Source: Cryptomeria japonica
Taxonomy: Eukaryota > Streptophyta > Pinopsida > Cupressales > Cupressaceae
Length of the DNA stretch: 64,000 nucleotides
Direction of reading: 5' to 3'
NCBI RefSeq assembly: GCF_030272615.1
Contig: NC_081412.1
Span: 547,740,488-547,804,487, forward strand
In this document: positions 10,436 to 22,349 of the stretch, piece by piece
How the letters are laid out: every line of letters starts with the position of its first letter
How positions within the stretch are numbered: position 1 is the first letter of the stretch
Notes under the pieces: model-generated
Database searches by the model: none
Told to the model about the DNA's origin: nothing
The model's input: only the letters and a program-made list of their open reading frames with translations
Translations under genes and position numbers: made by a program

Positions 10436-13400
10436 AGGGTATGACTCTTGATGTTTTGGATCTTTGGGATGCACAAGAGGAGAATGCCTAGCATAAACTT
10501 GCCCACCCGAATGCACTCATGATGTCAGTTTGTGCAGAGAACAAATGAAATGAATTCTAGCCTATCTTGCAACTTTGCATTGCATGCAACTGACGATTTT
10601 TGCAGGAGGCAAAGAAATGCTACCAATTGAAAATGACTTCAATTCATCAAAAACCAAGATAGGCCATTTTAGAGGAGCCTCATGCAACCCCACAGGTTCA
10701 GACGGATTGATTATATGTGACCTTGTTGGCAAATGCACACTCCAATGAGATATTGTAGGTGATTGAAGGTTTTGTCATTGATGGCAACTTTACTATCCTA
10801 TGACACTGGCAAGACAATTTACCGACACCAGCAAGGTTAGACTCTACACCAGCACATAGACCACCAGTAGTGAAAGGAAGTATACCAGCATAGAAGCCGA
10901 CAAGAATTTTGTTTATAATATATTTTGTAAATTATTGTAAAATCATTGTAAGCTGACTTGGCAAGTTGTAAAATGACTCATATATATATAAGAGATCATT
11001 GTAGAACATTTTAGAGATAGATAGAAGGAAGAAGATAGGTGAAATAAGGCAGACCTATTATGCAAATTATAGGTTAACGGTTTATGTATAAAGAAGAGCT
11101 TAAACTGGTACTGGATCTGGCATAGTAGATGCTATTTTGAAGCAGTACAAGACATTGGATTTATATAATCCATTTTGTAAGTCAGTGAGACTTCCCATTT
11201 TGTAATTGAGTAGTGAGCTCTAGGCACTTGGCCTTCCTGCATGTGCAGGCCCCTCTTGTAGCAATAATATTCTCTTATTGGCCAATAAGTGAATATTGTG
11301 GGTCACAAATCCCACCGAGGTTTTTCCCACACCGAGTTTCCTCGTTAAACTATTGTGTTATGGTGTGTTTTTCATGTGGTTGTTGTTATCTCTATTTATT
11401 GCATTATTTCTTGTTTACCGGTATACAGTATTGATATACTTTACATGTTTTAAGTTAAGAAAAAATTTCAACCTGCTAGATACTGATTCACCCCCCCCTC
11501 TCAATATCTTTGGGAATCCTAACAGACCTGGATTGGAAGAAATAGTCCATCAAAGTTTGACAATTGTTTGGACTCGAGGCACTTGAGAGATCACGTTAGT
11601 AGGGTATGACTCTCGATGTTATGACGCTTTGGGATGCATGAGAGGAGCATGCCTAGTGTAAACTTCCCCACATGGACATGCTTGTGATGTCATTTTGTGC
11701 ATAGGATGAACTAAATCAATTCTAGCCTATCTTGTAAGTTTGCATTACATGCAACTGACAGTCTTTGCAACAAGTGAAAAATGCTACCAATTGAAAATGG
11801 CTCCGAGTCATCAAAAATCAAGATAGTCCATTGTAGAAGAGCCTCACGCGACCCCAGAGGTTCAAACGGGTTGAACATATGTGTCCTGGATTGGAAGAAA
11901 CAATCTATCAAAGTTTAAAAATTTTTTGGACTCAGGGCACTTGAGAGATCGTGTCAGTAGGGTATGACTATCGACATTCTAGTGCTTTGGGATGCACAAG
12001 ATGAGCATGTCTAGTGCAAACCTTCCCACCCGGACGCACTCATGATGTTAGTTTGTGCACAGGAAGAACCGAATCAATTTTAGCCTATCTTGCAACTTTG
12101 CATTGCATGCAACTGACAAATTTTGTAGCAGGCAAAAAAATGCTACCAATTGAAAATGGCTCCAAGTCGTCAAAACAGTCTGTCAAAGTTTGACATTTTT
12201 TTGGACTCAAGGCACTTGAGAGATCGCGCCAGTAGGGTATGACTCTCAATGTTTTGGTGCTTTGGGATGCATGAGAGGAGCATTCCTAGTGTAAACCTAC
12301 CCACCTGGATGCGCTCGTTACGTCAGTTTGTGCACAAGACGAACTGCACCAATTCTAGCCTATCTTGCAACTTTGCATTGCATGCAACTGACAGTTTTTA
12401 CAGCAGGTAAAAAAATGCTACCAATTGAAAATGGATTTGAGTCATCAAAAACTAAGATAGGCCATTGTAGAGGAGCCTCATGCAACCTCACAAATTCAAA
12501 CGAATCAATCATATGTGTCCTAGATTGGAAGAAAAAGTCCATCAAAGTTTGACAATTTTTTGGACTCAGGGCACTTGAGAGATCGCGTCAGTAGGGTATG
12601 ACTCTCGACATTTTAGCACTTTGGGATGCGTGAGATGATCATTCCTACCATAAACCTACCCACTTGGATGTGCTTGTGATGTTGGTTTGTGCACAAGATG
12701 AACTGAATCAATTCTAGCCTATCTTGCAACTTTTCATTGCATACAACTGATGGTTTTTGCAACAGGTGAAAAAATGCTACCAATTAAAAATGGATTTGAC
12801 TCATCAAAAACTAAGATAGGACATTTTAGAGGAGCCTCATGCAACCCCATAGGTTCAAACAGATCGATCATATGTGTCTTGGATTGGAAGAAACAGTCTG
12901 TCAAAGTTTGACAATTTTTTGGACTCATGGCACTTGAGAGATCGTGTCAACAGGGTATGACTCTCGACATTTTGATGCTTTGGGATGCATGAGAGGAGCA
13001 TGCCTAGTGTAAAACTACCCACCTAGACCCACTTGTGATGTCAGTTTGGCACACAACAAACCGAATCAATTCTAGCATATCTTGCAACTTTGCATTACAT
13101 GCAACTGACGATTTTTGTAGTAGGCAAAAAAATGCTACCAATTGAAAATGGCTCTGAGTCATCAAAAATAGAGATAGGCCATTATAGAGGAGCCTCACAT
13201 GACCCCATGGGTTCAAATGAATTGATCATATGTGTCCTGGATTGGAAGAAATAGTTCATCAAAGTTTGACAATTTTTTGGACTCAGGGCACTTGAGAGAT
13301 TGCGTCAATAGGGTATGACTCTCGACGTTCAGATGCTTTGGGTTGCATGAGAGGAGAATTCCTAGAGTAAACCTGCCCACCCAGACACACTCGTGATGTC

Positions 13401-13450
13401 AATTTATGCACATGATGAACCAAATCAATTCTAGCCTATCTTGCAACTTT
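10436..13450 (+). repeat. 359-bp satellite array inside DNA transposon 1
   Basis: The landmark GCACTTGAGAGATC recurs at 11580, 11938, 12212, 12571, 12930 and 13288. This gives spacings of 358, 274, 359, 359 and 358 bp. The short unit has lost about 85 bp. A first unit begins near 10436 and is split by the solo LTR at 10724-11524. The last unit breaks off near 13450 into TTTGACAACTTTGA-type short repeats. Short minus-strand frames recur in phase with the repeat (for example 12360-12545 and 12734-12928) and are by-products of the tandem structure. Confidence 0.9.
10724..11524 (+). mobile_element. solo copia LTR inserted in the satellite
   Basis: It starts TGTTGGCAAATGCACACTCC and ends GGGAATCCTAACA. 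GACCT flanks it on both sides (10719-10723 and 11525-11529). It is of the same family as the LTRs of element B (42615 and 48523). No internal region is present, so it is a solo LTR left by recombination. Removing it and one GACCT restores a normal satellite unit, confirming the order of events. Confidence 0.93.
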
Positions 13451-14147
13451 GACAACTTTGACAACAACTGAGCAATTTTTACATCTTTTATCCAAATGAA
13501 ACCAAACTTTGACAACTTTGATGACAATTGAGCAATTGTGACAACAATTGAGCAACTTTTACATCTTTGATCCAAATGACCCCAAACACGAGAACCAAAA
13601 TTTTACCATCGCGAGCATGAGGGTGCTCTCGCACCACACACATATTGTTGTTTATATTCATATTGTCGATTTTTGTTGTTTATATTCATATTGTTGATTA
13701 CATAGGCAAATATTCATTTAAATTTATAAAAGGGCTGCCACCAAATACAACGAATACACAATAATAAACTGAATACAAGGAGTTTTGTAGGCTAATTCAA
13801 CATTTTAGAAATTTTATCAAATCATAGTCTACAATTGCAATGTTTTATATCATAGGTTTTTGTTGTTTATATTCATATTGTTGATTACATAGGCAAATGA
13901 TCAATTAACTTTATAAAAGGGCAGCCACGAAATACAACGAATACACAATAATGAACTCAGTACACATTTATTGGATCGAATATCAACATATATATATATA
14001 TATATATCAAAAAAGGCGTGTATGCCAAGTCAATACAAGTATTACAAAAATGTGGCATATTCCATGTCCAAATCGATATACAATAGAAATGTAGAATATA
14101 TCTAAATGTATTGGTCATTTTATGACCACAACAAACACTATATGACT
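13451..14147. repeat. noncoding stretch with a 186-bp spaced direct repeat and AT tract
   Basis: A segment of about 110 bp (from TTTTGTTGTTTATATTC at 13671 through ACGAATACACAATAAT) recurs at 13857-13962. An AT dinucleotide run lies at 13987-14007. There is no coding signal. The stretch ends at the stop codon of the minus-strand pseudogene. Confidence 0.6.
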
Positions 14148-16756
14148 CTAAACTTGTGGTGGACCATCAAAATCGAGCCTCTTTGATGCACTACACGGCT
14201 CTGTAGATGGTTGCAAAACCACAATTCCAAAGCCAAGTTAGAATTCTTTTGTAGAAAATAGTTCACAATTAACAACATAACTATGCATTTAACTATAATT
14301 TCTTTGCAATTTAAATGTAGATTACCTCATCAGTTGATCTCGGATCTAATGTCTTCGCTCTCCTCTCCTTATCAGTCTTAGGATTTTTCTTGAAGACAAA
14401 CTTAAAAGGATCCACGTTATGGTTGAACCGTGAAGGGGGCTATTGTAGATTAATTGTACAATTAATATAATGTACTAACATAAATACATCAAAAACACTT
14501 AAAATCTACAATATAGAGAACAATGATGTATCGGTGCTTGAGATGCTTCTCCAATAGAATAAGGATGGCTCACCATTGATGGAGAAATTGTCGTTATTAC
14601 CTATACAAAAAATTATCAAAGATTAAATACAATTAATATAATGATAAGTATTGTAGGTTAAAAACAATTAATTTAATATATCAAACAAAAGTGTACCGGA
14701 TCCTAAGATGCTTCTCCAGTGCACAGAGGAGGGCTCGCCATTGATGAAGTAGCTATGGGTATTTCTTGTATGAAAAAATAGTAAGATTATAATTTATTAC
14801 AAGTTCACATGTACACATGCATATAATCATGAAATCAAGAAAATAAAGTAGAGATACATAACTCCACCCTCTCTCGATCCATGGGCGAATCAGGTGCATT
14901 CAACAAATCCACATAGCTCAATGGTCATTGTACATGTAAAATAGACAAAAAAACACTAATCAATCTACAAATCTCAACTAAGACAATTTCAATATTTTCA
15001 AATAATTGTACAACTAAAAATGTGTTCAATTACCTTCTTCCCACATTTTGGCATCTTTGAGGAATTCTTTTTCTTAGGACGAGGCCTAGATGCATAGAGG
15101 GTACCCTAAAAAAACAAAATTAACATGAGATATTAGAAGAGATAATATATTAAACATAATTTTAAAAATCTAAAATGAAATTACTTGCATATTCCATCAA
15201 AATAATACATAAAAAAGGGTGTACAAAATATGATACCGTAAGCCATGTAGACTAAAATCGATTGTTGAGAGCGTGATGTCATCAATCTAGGACATTTGGT
15301 CCCCTATGAACACCTACAAACCAAAAATTGGACCAAGCATTAAAGATAGTTAGTATATCTTGTAATTTTTTTTAACTCAAAGTGTATTATTCTATTTTAA
15401 CATGTTACAAAATTTATACCTCAGGCGTCGAAGTTGCAATTGTAGTAACTGTGGGAGGAGTATGGGATACCAATGCTACATCCTGAAATGCATATTATTT
15501 GTATCAATTTAAATCAATGTATAAATAAAAATTTATTTATGTAATTACAAATTTAAAGTAACTGATAAATAAAATGTTATGAATTCAAATTAACACACCT
15601 GTGTCTGCGGTTGATGGTCAAACAATATGTCCATCAACTCCTTTGTCAGTGCTACATCCTCAATTGTGTGGGTCTAACATCTACTCCCGCAAATCATGCA
15701 TGAATGAGATGTGCATCCATCTGCAACGGTTGCATAATCTATCCCTGACCATATCCCCGAGCAACTGACACACACATGTTGAATGGGCTCTTTGTCACCA
15801 CCTGGAGCAACTAATGGCTCATCATCTAGTATAAGAGGGTGTGCTAACTGTGTCCCATACTAGATGATGGCACCAGTCAATGTTGTGGCTACTTGAAGAG
15901 TCTATAGCTCCATCGACTCTTTCAACTCTACTGGGACAGCCTAATGCACCTTGGATTTGGGTGCTAGGGGCAGCGACTCTCCGGAGCTAATCACCTGCGG
16001 GCTCCAAGTCTATCTTGGGCAGAGTCGCCACCTCTACCATGGAACTCTCTCATGTCAAAATAGTTTGGTTGCACATTAAGGACAAACTCAGAGTATACTT
16101 TTCTCAAAAAATACAATGGCACCTCATAATTATTACAAGGTGGATCATCAAAGACCATCCACCACCTCTGCCAAAAACATTTCTGCATCTACACATTGGT
16201 ACACCAATGTATGAGAAACCACTTTGCATTAAGAGGTAACAAATGACCAGTTTTAGGATCAAACAAAAGGGCACATATTTGTTGTTTACTAATATTTGTG
16301 TTTTTCACTCCCTCATATGATAACCCACCAGCATAGTATTGACGACACATATCCCTAAAGTTTTCCTATTTTTTAGTTTGTGTGGAAATGGTTGTGGCAC
16401 CACTAGCTAATGTTTCTAGGCTAGTGGTGAGGGATTTATGATGCTCAAGCTCAGATGTTTTCAATTTATTAATCAGTCTATTTATTTTAGACATGTTTTT
16501 CCCTAACTGATTAATCAATTGCTCTTGTGTTTCAGGTGTACGGTCAAAAAGAGGAACTGGAGGTGTATCTTATGGGTTTTGTTCGGGGTTTTCAAGAGGT
16601 GCATTTTGTTGTTGTTGTTGTGGATTATCAGAATCTGGTTTTTGAAAAAAAAAAAAAAAACCTAATCAAAATAAACAAATTTAAATTCAAAATGTAAAAC
16701 AAATTGAATAAATGAGAAAGAAAGACAAAAATTAAGAAAAACTAGCCTTGATCCAT
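14148..16756 (-). pseudogene. multi-exon accessory gene of DNA transposon 1, decayed
   Basis: The gene reads from 16756 (ATG) down to TAG at 14148-14150, convergent with the transposase. Exon 1 (16747-16756) encodes MDQ and joins in phase to exon 2 (15599-16634), DSDNPQQQQQNAPLENPEQ. Exon 2 also has a helical Lys/Leu stretch (INRLINKLKTSELEHH), LLPLNAKWFLIHW, VFDDPPCNNYEVPLYF and a Cys-rich block (CVSCSGIW...CTSHSCMICGSRC). Later exons are bounded by AG and GT on the minus strand. They include 15420-15482 (exactly 21 codons) and 14326-14439 (exactly 38 codons, PPSRFNHNVDPFKF). A basic exon near 15045-15106 has RPRPKKKNSSKMPK, a possible nuclear localisation signal. Two exons near 14530-14600 and 14700-14755 are paralogous (SSMASPPLCTGEAS). 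Several stops and a frameshift near 16275 show decay. The function is unknown; a DNA-binding partner of the transposase is a guess. Confidence 0.62.
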
Positions 16757-16876
16757 AGCGTTTGGTGGAGAAATGTGGCAGCCCATTCGTAGTTTCATGG
16801 AGAAAATAGAAAAAAAATGTTGTGGTCACAGGGAAAATAAGACCCAGTTGTTTTTTAAAAAACTTTTTTTGGCAAG

Positions 16877-17030
16877 TATTGTGTATGTGGTTTTTAAGGA
16901 CTTATGAGCGTGTACGTGCTCACTTTCCTAAAAACGTCGCGTACGCGATATCTTTCTTTAGGCTCAGGAACAACGGACCTAAGCGTGTACGCGGTGATTT
17001 CAAATTTTAATACCGTGTATGCGCTACTTG
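16877..17030 (-). repeat. right subterminal cluster of CGTACG-type repeats
   Basis: Copies occur near 16907 (GCGTGTACGTGC), 16938 (CGCGTACGCGATA), 16983 (GCGTGTACGCGGTGATT) and 17012 (inverted, ACCGTGTATGCGCTACTT). They match the left cluster at 5961-6680 and start within about 60 bp of the right terminus. Confidence 0.75.
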
Positions 17031-17052
17031 TTTTTCATGTTTTTTTTAGGGG

Positions 17053-17091
17053 GTGTCCACTTTTCTACCCACCATCTTTGTGCACATACCC
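17053..17091 (-). repeat. right terminal inverted repeat of DNA transposon 1
   Basis: Read inward it is GGGTATGTGCACAAAGATGG followed by TGGGTAGAAAAGTGGACAC. ACAT follows at 17092-17095. Confidence 0.85.
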
Positions 17092-17095
17092 ACAT

Positions 17096-18770
17096 TGTAC
17101 TTGTTGATGTCATCACCCAAAGAGCACTTTGAAACTGAATTTCTCATCATCAAGTTATCGGCCTAAGCAGGAACTATGGAAAAATTCAAGTGTGTGCAAA
17201 GTTCCTAATAAGTGTGATCGACCGATACTTAAGACAGGTGGAGACCCCTTTATTAACGAACTAGACTTACTCATTGGCATACCAGACAATCAATGAACAA
17301 AGAGTATTTCGGACTATAAAAATTGAGGTCCTAAGTTCATAAAATGAGTGATATGCTAGTTACAAGGGGGTGGGGCCTCTTAGAGATAAATTTGATGCTA
17401 CTATGACTTAAACTTTACATAGATGATCGATCAATCAGGGAAAACAAGAACTAAGGAAAAGAAAGTTTTGATTCTAGGATGCCATTAAAGGCTGACCATA
17501 TGATAGGTAAAGCTTGCGGATCAACAAATGAGGGCCTGGATAAAAAAAGGACTTAAGCTATGACCAAAACATGGGTAACAATCACAAATAAATATCAAGC
17601 AAGGATGGTTTTCTCAAAACAACCCTAAGAATTCTATATTGATTGCACAAAAAGATTAAGATTACATGAATGAATGAATCCTTATAAAGGATGAATGAAA
17701 CCCTAGATTCAAACCCTAAAGAAGATTAAAATGGCTAGTGTCAAGTGTCATGATCATAATGAATGAGACAACTTAAGCTATTATTAGCCTAACGAAATAA
17801 AAGGAAAAAGCACATACGTTTAGCTTAAGTGAATAAAGTAATTAAAGGACCTAATTAATTAATTAATTAGATAATGTGTCCCAATTACTCCAATAGAATA
17901 CACCTAAAAATGGATTTCTTAATGTCATCTCCTTTGCAATACATTGTTTACATCTTTTTCTCAAACTTGAACTCAAATACCCCACTCTCTAGACCAAATA
18001 TCATCATTCTTTTAGTGGAAAACTAAGTTAATAAATTACTTAATTTACAAAATCTAATGTGGGTGTTTCAAAGACACTACAAGTCACCTCTATAGGTAGC
18101 TAAAACATATAGTGCGGGTGTTTCAAAAATAAAGTTCTCAAATTGAGTTGAAATTGTGGGTTATCATTTTATTATATTCTTGAATCTATTTCTAGTATCA
18201 AATCAATTAATTTCAAGTTTCACTCCCTTCCTTTCAAAATTTTCCCTATTCAACCTAGTTTGTTTCCATGTACATTTCCTAATTCTATATTGTCTATTTT
18301 ATAAAAGAATTTAAATTAGTACAAATTTAGCTTACCTACAATATTTTAAATATGACTCGCCAATTAATAATTCATATAAAAACATAATATCTATATTGTA
18401 GGAAAATTTACACTTAGATCCATGCTAGAAACTTCTATTTCAATAGGGTGGGTTGAAAGAAATGAAATATAGAGGAATATATCTTTAACCTACAAGTTAT
18501 AATATACATTTAATTAAATGGTAACCAATACATGCAATAAAAACTATATCAACCAAATCAAGCTTGTTAAAACTATGAAAGGACAATGACACTTAGGTAT
18601 TTTATGTGTAAATGTGAACTTTTGATGATTTGTTATTCTTTTAAACTAAATAGTCAAATTAATTATAATTTATTTTTTATATAGAATTTAGGATTTACAA
18701 ATGATTATCTTATTAAATATTTATATGTATGTATGAACTAGATCATGCCACATAGACTAGGTCATACCAT
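17096..18770. other. AT-rich DNA, no gene recognised
   Basis: There is no frame with recognisable domains. The composition and TTATAAAGG/CCCTAGA-type words around 17690-17720 resemble decayed LTR interior, but I found no second copy in the window to define ends. Confidence 0.4.
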
Positions 18771-19581
18771 ACAACATGGTTTAGGACGGATGCGTCTATT
18801 TTGGCTCCAAAATGGACATGTCATAGCAACGAAATGCATCGACATACATGTCTGAGACATGCATACTATGCCAACTTGTCACAGCGCCTGGATCCTCGGT
18901 ATGTGATGTGGAGATGCCTGTGGAGTTCATCAAGTTGTCGGTTTCACTCCTCGGGACCCACGTGAAATTACATGGACATGTCAAAGGATGGTCGTGACTG
19001 GTTTTGTGGTTACCGGCAGTTTATTATACATAATACGCACATAAAAGCAAGTGAATGAAGAAATTGCATTTAGACGGCATCCCAGCAAGAAAAAGAGGGT
19101 GCAGGCTCCAAAAATTGGTACGTTCGTCAAAGAAAAGACTAACATGACGCGATTTGATGTACCTAATGTGGAAAAAGTTGCATTGAGGTTAGTTTACCAT
19201 TTGTGTGATATGGTTTGGATTTTGTGTTTAAAATCACTACAGTTTGCATTTTTAGTTTGAAGCTATTACAGTTAGTTTATATTGCTTGATATAATACGGC
19301 TTGGAGCTATACACACACAAGTCGGTTGATATAATATGGCTATACACATAAAGGTCGTGTTAGGGTTAGACACGTCGGCTAGGAGATATACACACATAAT
19401 TTGCTTGATATATTATAGCTATACACACACAGGTCATGTTAGGGTTAGACACATCGTGGAACGCGTCTATTATGGCTCCAAAAAAAATTACAATGTGACA
19501 AACATGCGATGTTAGTCCCACCTTTTGAACTGTAGCTTTTTCGATTGGACATCTGAGATTGCGCTAGGGTTAGAAATCATG
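18771..19581. other. spaced repeats with a GGCTCCAAAA motif; no gene
   Basis: The motif GCGTCTATTTTGGCTCCAAA occurs at 18793 and, as CGCGTCTATTATGGCTCC, at 19462. An inverted version lies near 57103-57125. Short repeats of the type 'GATATAATA...GGCTATACACAC' and GTTAGGGTTAGACAC recur between 19270 and 19450. A 69-codon frame at 19051-19260 is not recognisable. Confidence 0.4.
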
Positions 19582-20059
19582 TTAGTGTTAGAAGCCGCGT
19601 TAGATTTTTGATTGGTCGTGTTAGGGTTAGAAGCTGTAAAAATAGGTCACATTATTTATAATCACCATTTCATGGGTTAACCTGTTGGGCTTAATCTGCG
19701 AAGTAGCGAAACGATGAACGTTGTAACCGGTTGTGTCTATTCACCTGAAACTGCGAAAGCACTTAAAGCTATGTGTTAGTCGCAATGGTGAATAGGTGTG
19801 TTAGTAACCATAGATTTTTTATTGGATGGTTGAGAATGGGTTAGAAGTCGCATTAGGGTTAGAAGTTGCATTAGATTTTTGATTGGTCACATTAGGGTTG
19901 GAAGTCACAAAAAACAAGTCGCGTTAGTTATAATCGTTGTTTCACGGGTTAACAAATTGGGCTTAATCTGTGAAGTATCAAAATGACAAAAGTCACAACC
20001 GGCTATGTCTATTCACGTGAAACTGCAAAAGTGCTTAAAACTGTACGTTAGTTGCAATC
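19582..20059 (+). repeat. two direct copies of a ~271-bp unit
   Basis: The first copy (about 19590-19786) and second copy (about 19862-20059) share TTAGATTTTTGATTGGTC, GGGCTTAATCTG, GTCTATTCAC and a GTTAGTCGCAAT end. Most differences are C/T or G/A, consistent with decay of methylated CG sites. Confidence 0.7.
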
Positions 20060-20126
20060 GTCGTCTAGTGGGTGAACAGATGGTTTGACCCATGAAGTCA
20101 CAAAATTTTGAAAGCTCATAACAACC

Positions 20127-20905
20127 TGTGTTGGTCACAATCGTTGTTTCATGGTGGTAGAGAATATGTTTAAGAGGGGCTATGTTAGGTGCAAAACTCT
20201 AAAAGAACCTAACATGTCGTGTTAGTCGATATCGCCATCTCGTGGGTCAACAGATTGTATAGACCCGTGAAGTCATGAAATTCTGAAAGCGCCTGACACA
20301 CCATGTTAGTCGCAATCATTGTTTTTGTGGTGATAGAGAATGTGTTTAAAAGGTCATGCACGAAAGTTTGAGAGAACCTAACAATTCATGTTAGTCGATA
20401 ACACCATCTCATAGGTCAACAGATGGTATTGACCCATGAAGTTGCGAAATTGCGAAAGCACCTGACACGTCATGTTAGTCACAATCATCATTTTGTTGTA
20501 GTAGAGAATGCATTTAAAATGTCATGCGCAAAATTGTGAATGAGGACAACACGTTGCGTTAGTCACCATTGTCATCTCGCGGGTCAATAGATGTTATTGA
20601 CCCATGAAGTAGCAAAATTCTAAAAGCGCACACACATTGTGTTAGTCGCAATCGTTGCTTTGTAGTAATAGAGAATGCATTTAACAGGTCATGCATGAAA
20701 GTACGAAATCACCTAACACGGTGTGTTAGTCACAATTGTTGTCTCGGGGATCAACAGATGGCATTGACCTGTGAAGTTGTGAAATTGTGAAAGCATATTA
20801 CACGTCGTGTTAGTCTTCATCGCTGCTTCAAGGTAGTAAAGAATGCATTGAAGAGGTCATGCGCGAAATTGTGAAAGTGCATAACGCGTCGTGTTAGTCA
20901 ATATC
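20127..20905 (+). repeat. alternating two-subunit (~84 bp each) tandem array
   Basis: Nine subunits in a row each end near a GTGTTAGTC junction (20127, 20219, 20303, 20389, 20473 and onward to 20893). Odd subunits contain 'GTAGAGAATGCATTT...GGTCATGC'. Even subunits contain 'GGGTCAACAGATGG...TTGACCC(A/G)TGAAGT'. They alternate strictly, giving a higher-order repeat of about 169 bp. A near-palindrome, ACACGTCGTGTTAGT, marks the junctions. Confidence 0.85.
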
Positions 20906-22155
20906 ACAATCGGCTTAATAAAATTAAGTTTTCTATTAGTTGTGTGCATAGGATGAATCCAAGGTCTTCGTAGGAGAAGATTATATGTGAGGTTATAAGG
21001 GACATAAATAGTTGTAAGTAAAATATTGAGACCTACCTTAATAGGCAAGGTTATTGTACCTAGCGATTATCTACCAACATTATCAAAGCCACAAATGGAT
21101 AGAGAATAAGGTTGAATAATATAAGTATCCATAATGTTTTTACACTTACAGCTTGCCATCTGAACAAATTCAATTATATTTGATGTTAAACTGTCAATTT
21201 CAAAAACTTAATCATGTGTTTGAGAAAAAACTCCTTTCAAGGATAATACAATATCTGAAAAGGCCACTGATATTGTTACTATTTATGAAAAAAAATTCAA
21301 GGCACCAATCAAATTTCATTCTTTTATACATGGAAAACGTGCAAGTTGTGGATTTGAAAGTTAAAAAGTAGAAGGCATCTTATTCAATACAATACATGCA
21401 ACATTATTTACATTTTGCTTTCACATGCATACAGCATTTCAGTTATGTGAGATGGCATAAGAATCATCTCAAACTTAAACAAATGTTTCTTCAAATAAAT
21501 TGTCTTATTCTATAGTTGTATCTTAAGTATATTTATCTATGACAAACCAACTCTGTATAATTTCACATGATGAGAAGCTTGCAATTCAAAGACCGTGAAT
21601 CTAGAAGAATTAACAAAATCTCCATGTGTACTTAAGCTCATCATAAAAATAATTTATTTATGTTGTCTTGATCTTCTACTGATATTTGATTACCTTGGGC
21701 ATAAATGTATCATTCGGTTTAAGAAATTAAGTCTGCAGTTTTCGTACATGAATTGAACTTTACTCCAAACCATTTTTAAATTTGGGCATAAATGTATCAT
21801 TCATTTTTACTGATTTTATCATTTACTTGATCAAATTGTCATTGAAAGTATTGATTTCTACTTTTTTTCCACATATATAGTATTTCACAAAGAAGTTCTC
21901 TAAATACGTCAACACATATTATATGTTCTTCATATTTGTATCAATAGCTACAAGTTGTGCCATTTATAAATTATATTAGGATCATGGTGTGTTTTTCTTG
22001 ATTGGTGAGGCTTCATGAAAAGTGTATTGTTTGTCAAGTAGGACCCAGTACTTGAAAAGACAATTATAGCCAACTGAACTAAATACCACCATGCTACCCT
22101 CAACCCTATCTACCTTAAAAAATGTTCCATCAATCTTGTATCCTATACCCTATAC
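20906..22155. other. AT-rich DNA, no gene recognised
   Basis: Nothing beyond short frames without domains is visible. Confidence 0.5.
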
Positions 22156-22313
22156 CTAGATGGAAGAGAGAGGGAAGACATACATACAGGGGCATAGAAA
22201 GAGGTGCCTAATGAGACATAGATGGAGTGGTATAGAGGTGAAGAGAGGAGGGAGAAACCTAGAAAGGAAAGAGAGGGAGAGAGAGGCTAGGAGGAAGAGG
22301 TGATGACCTAGAC

Positions 22314-22349
<36 letters not shown>

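Larger units (their letters stand above)
5128..17091 (+). mobile_element. DNA transposon 1, GGGTA termini, 4-bp target duplication
   Basis: The left end GGGTAAGTGCACAAAGATG (5128) is matched by the inverted right end (17091 inward) GGGTATGTGCACAAAGATG. Similarity extends about 40-48 bp to a shared GTGGACAC. Immediately outside both ends is ACAT (5124-5127 and 17092-17095), a 4-bp target duplication. Inside, in order, are subterminal CGTACG-type repeats, a TG/CT microsatellite, a transposase pseudogene (+), a 52-bp array, a 359-bp satellite with a nested solo LTR, an accessory multi-exon pseudogene (-), and a second cluster of subterminal repeats. The 4-bp duplication and G-rich ends recall the Sola superfamily from memory. 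That assignment is tentative. Confidence 0.85.

Noticed and set aside
12360-13216. Repeated ~65-codon minus-strand frames
   Set aside because: They recur with the 359-bp satellite period and differ by frameshifts; not a gene family.
19051-19260. 69-codon frame with KKKRVQAPKIG
   Set aside because: No domain, no second copy, and next to satellite DNA; too weak to call.
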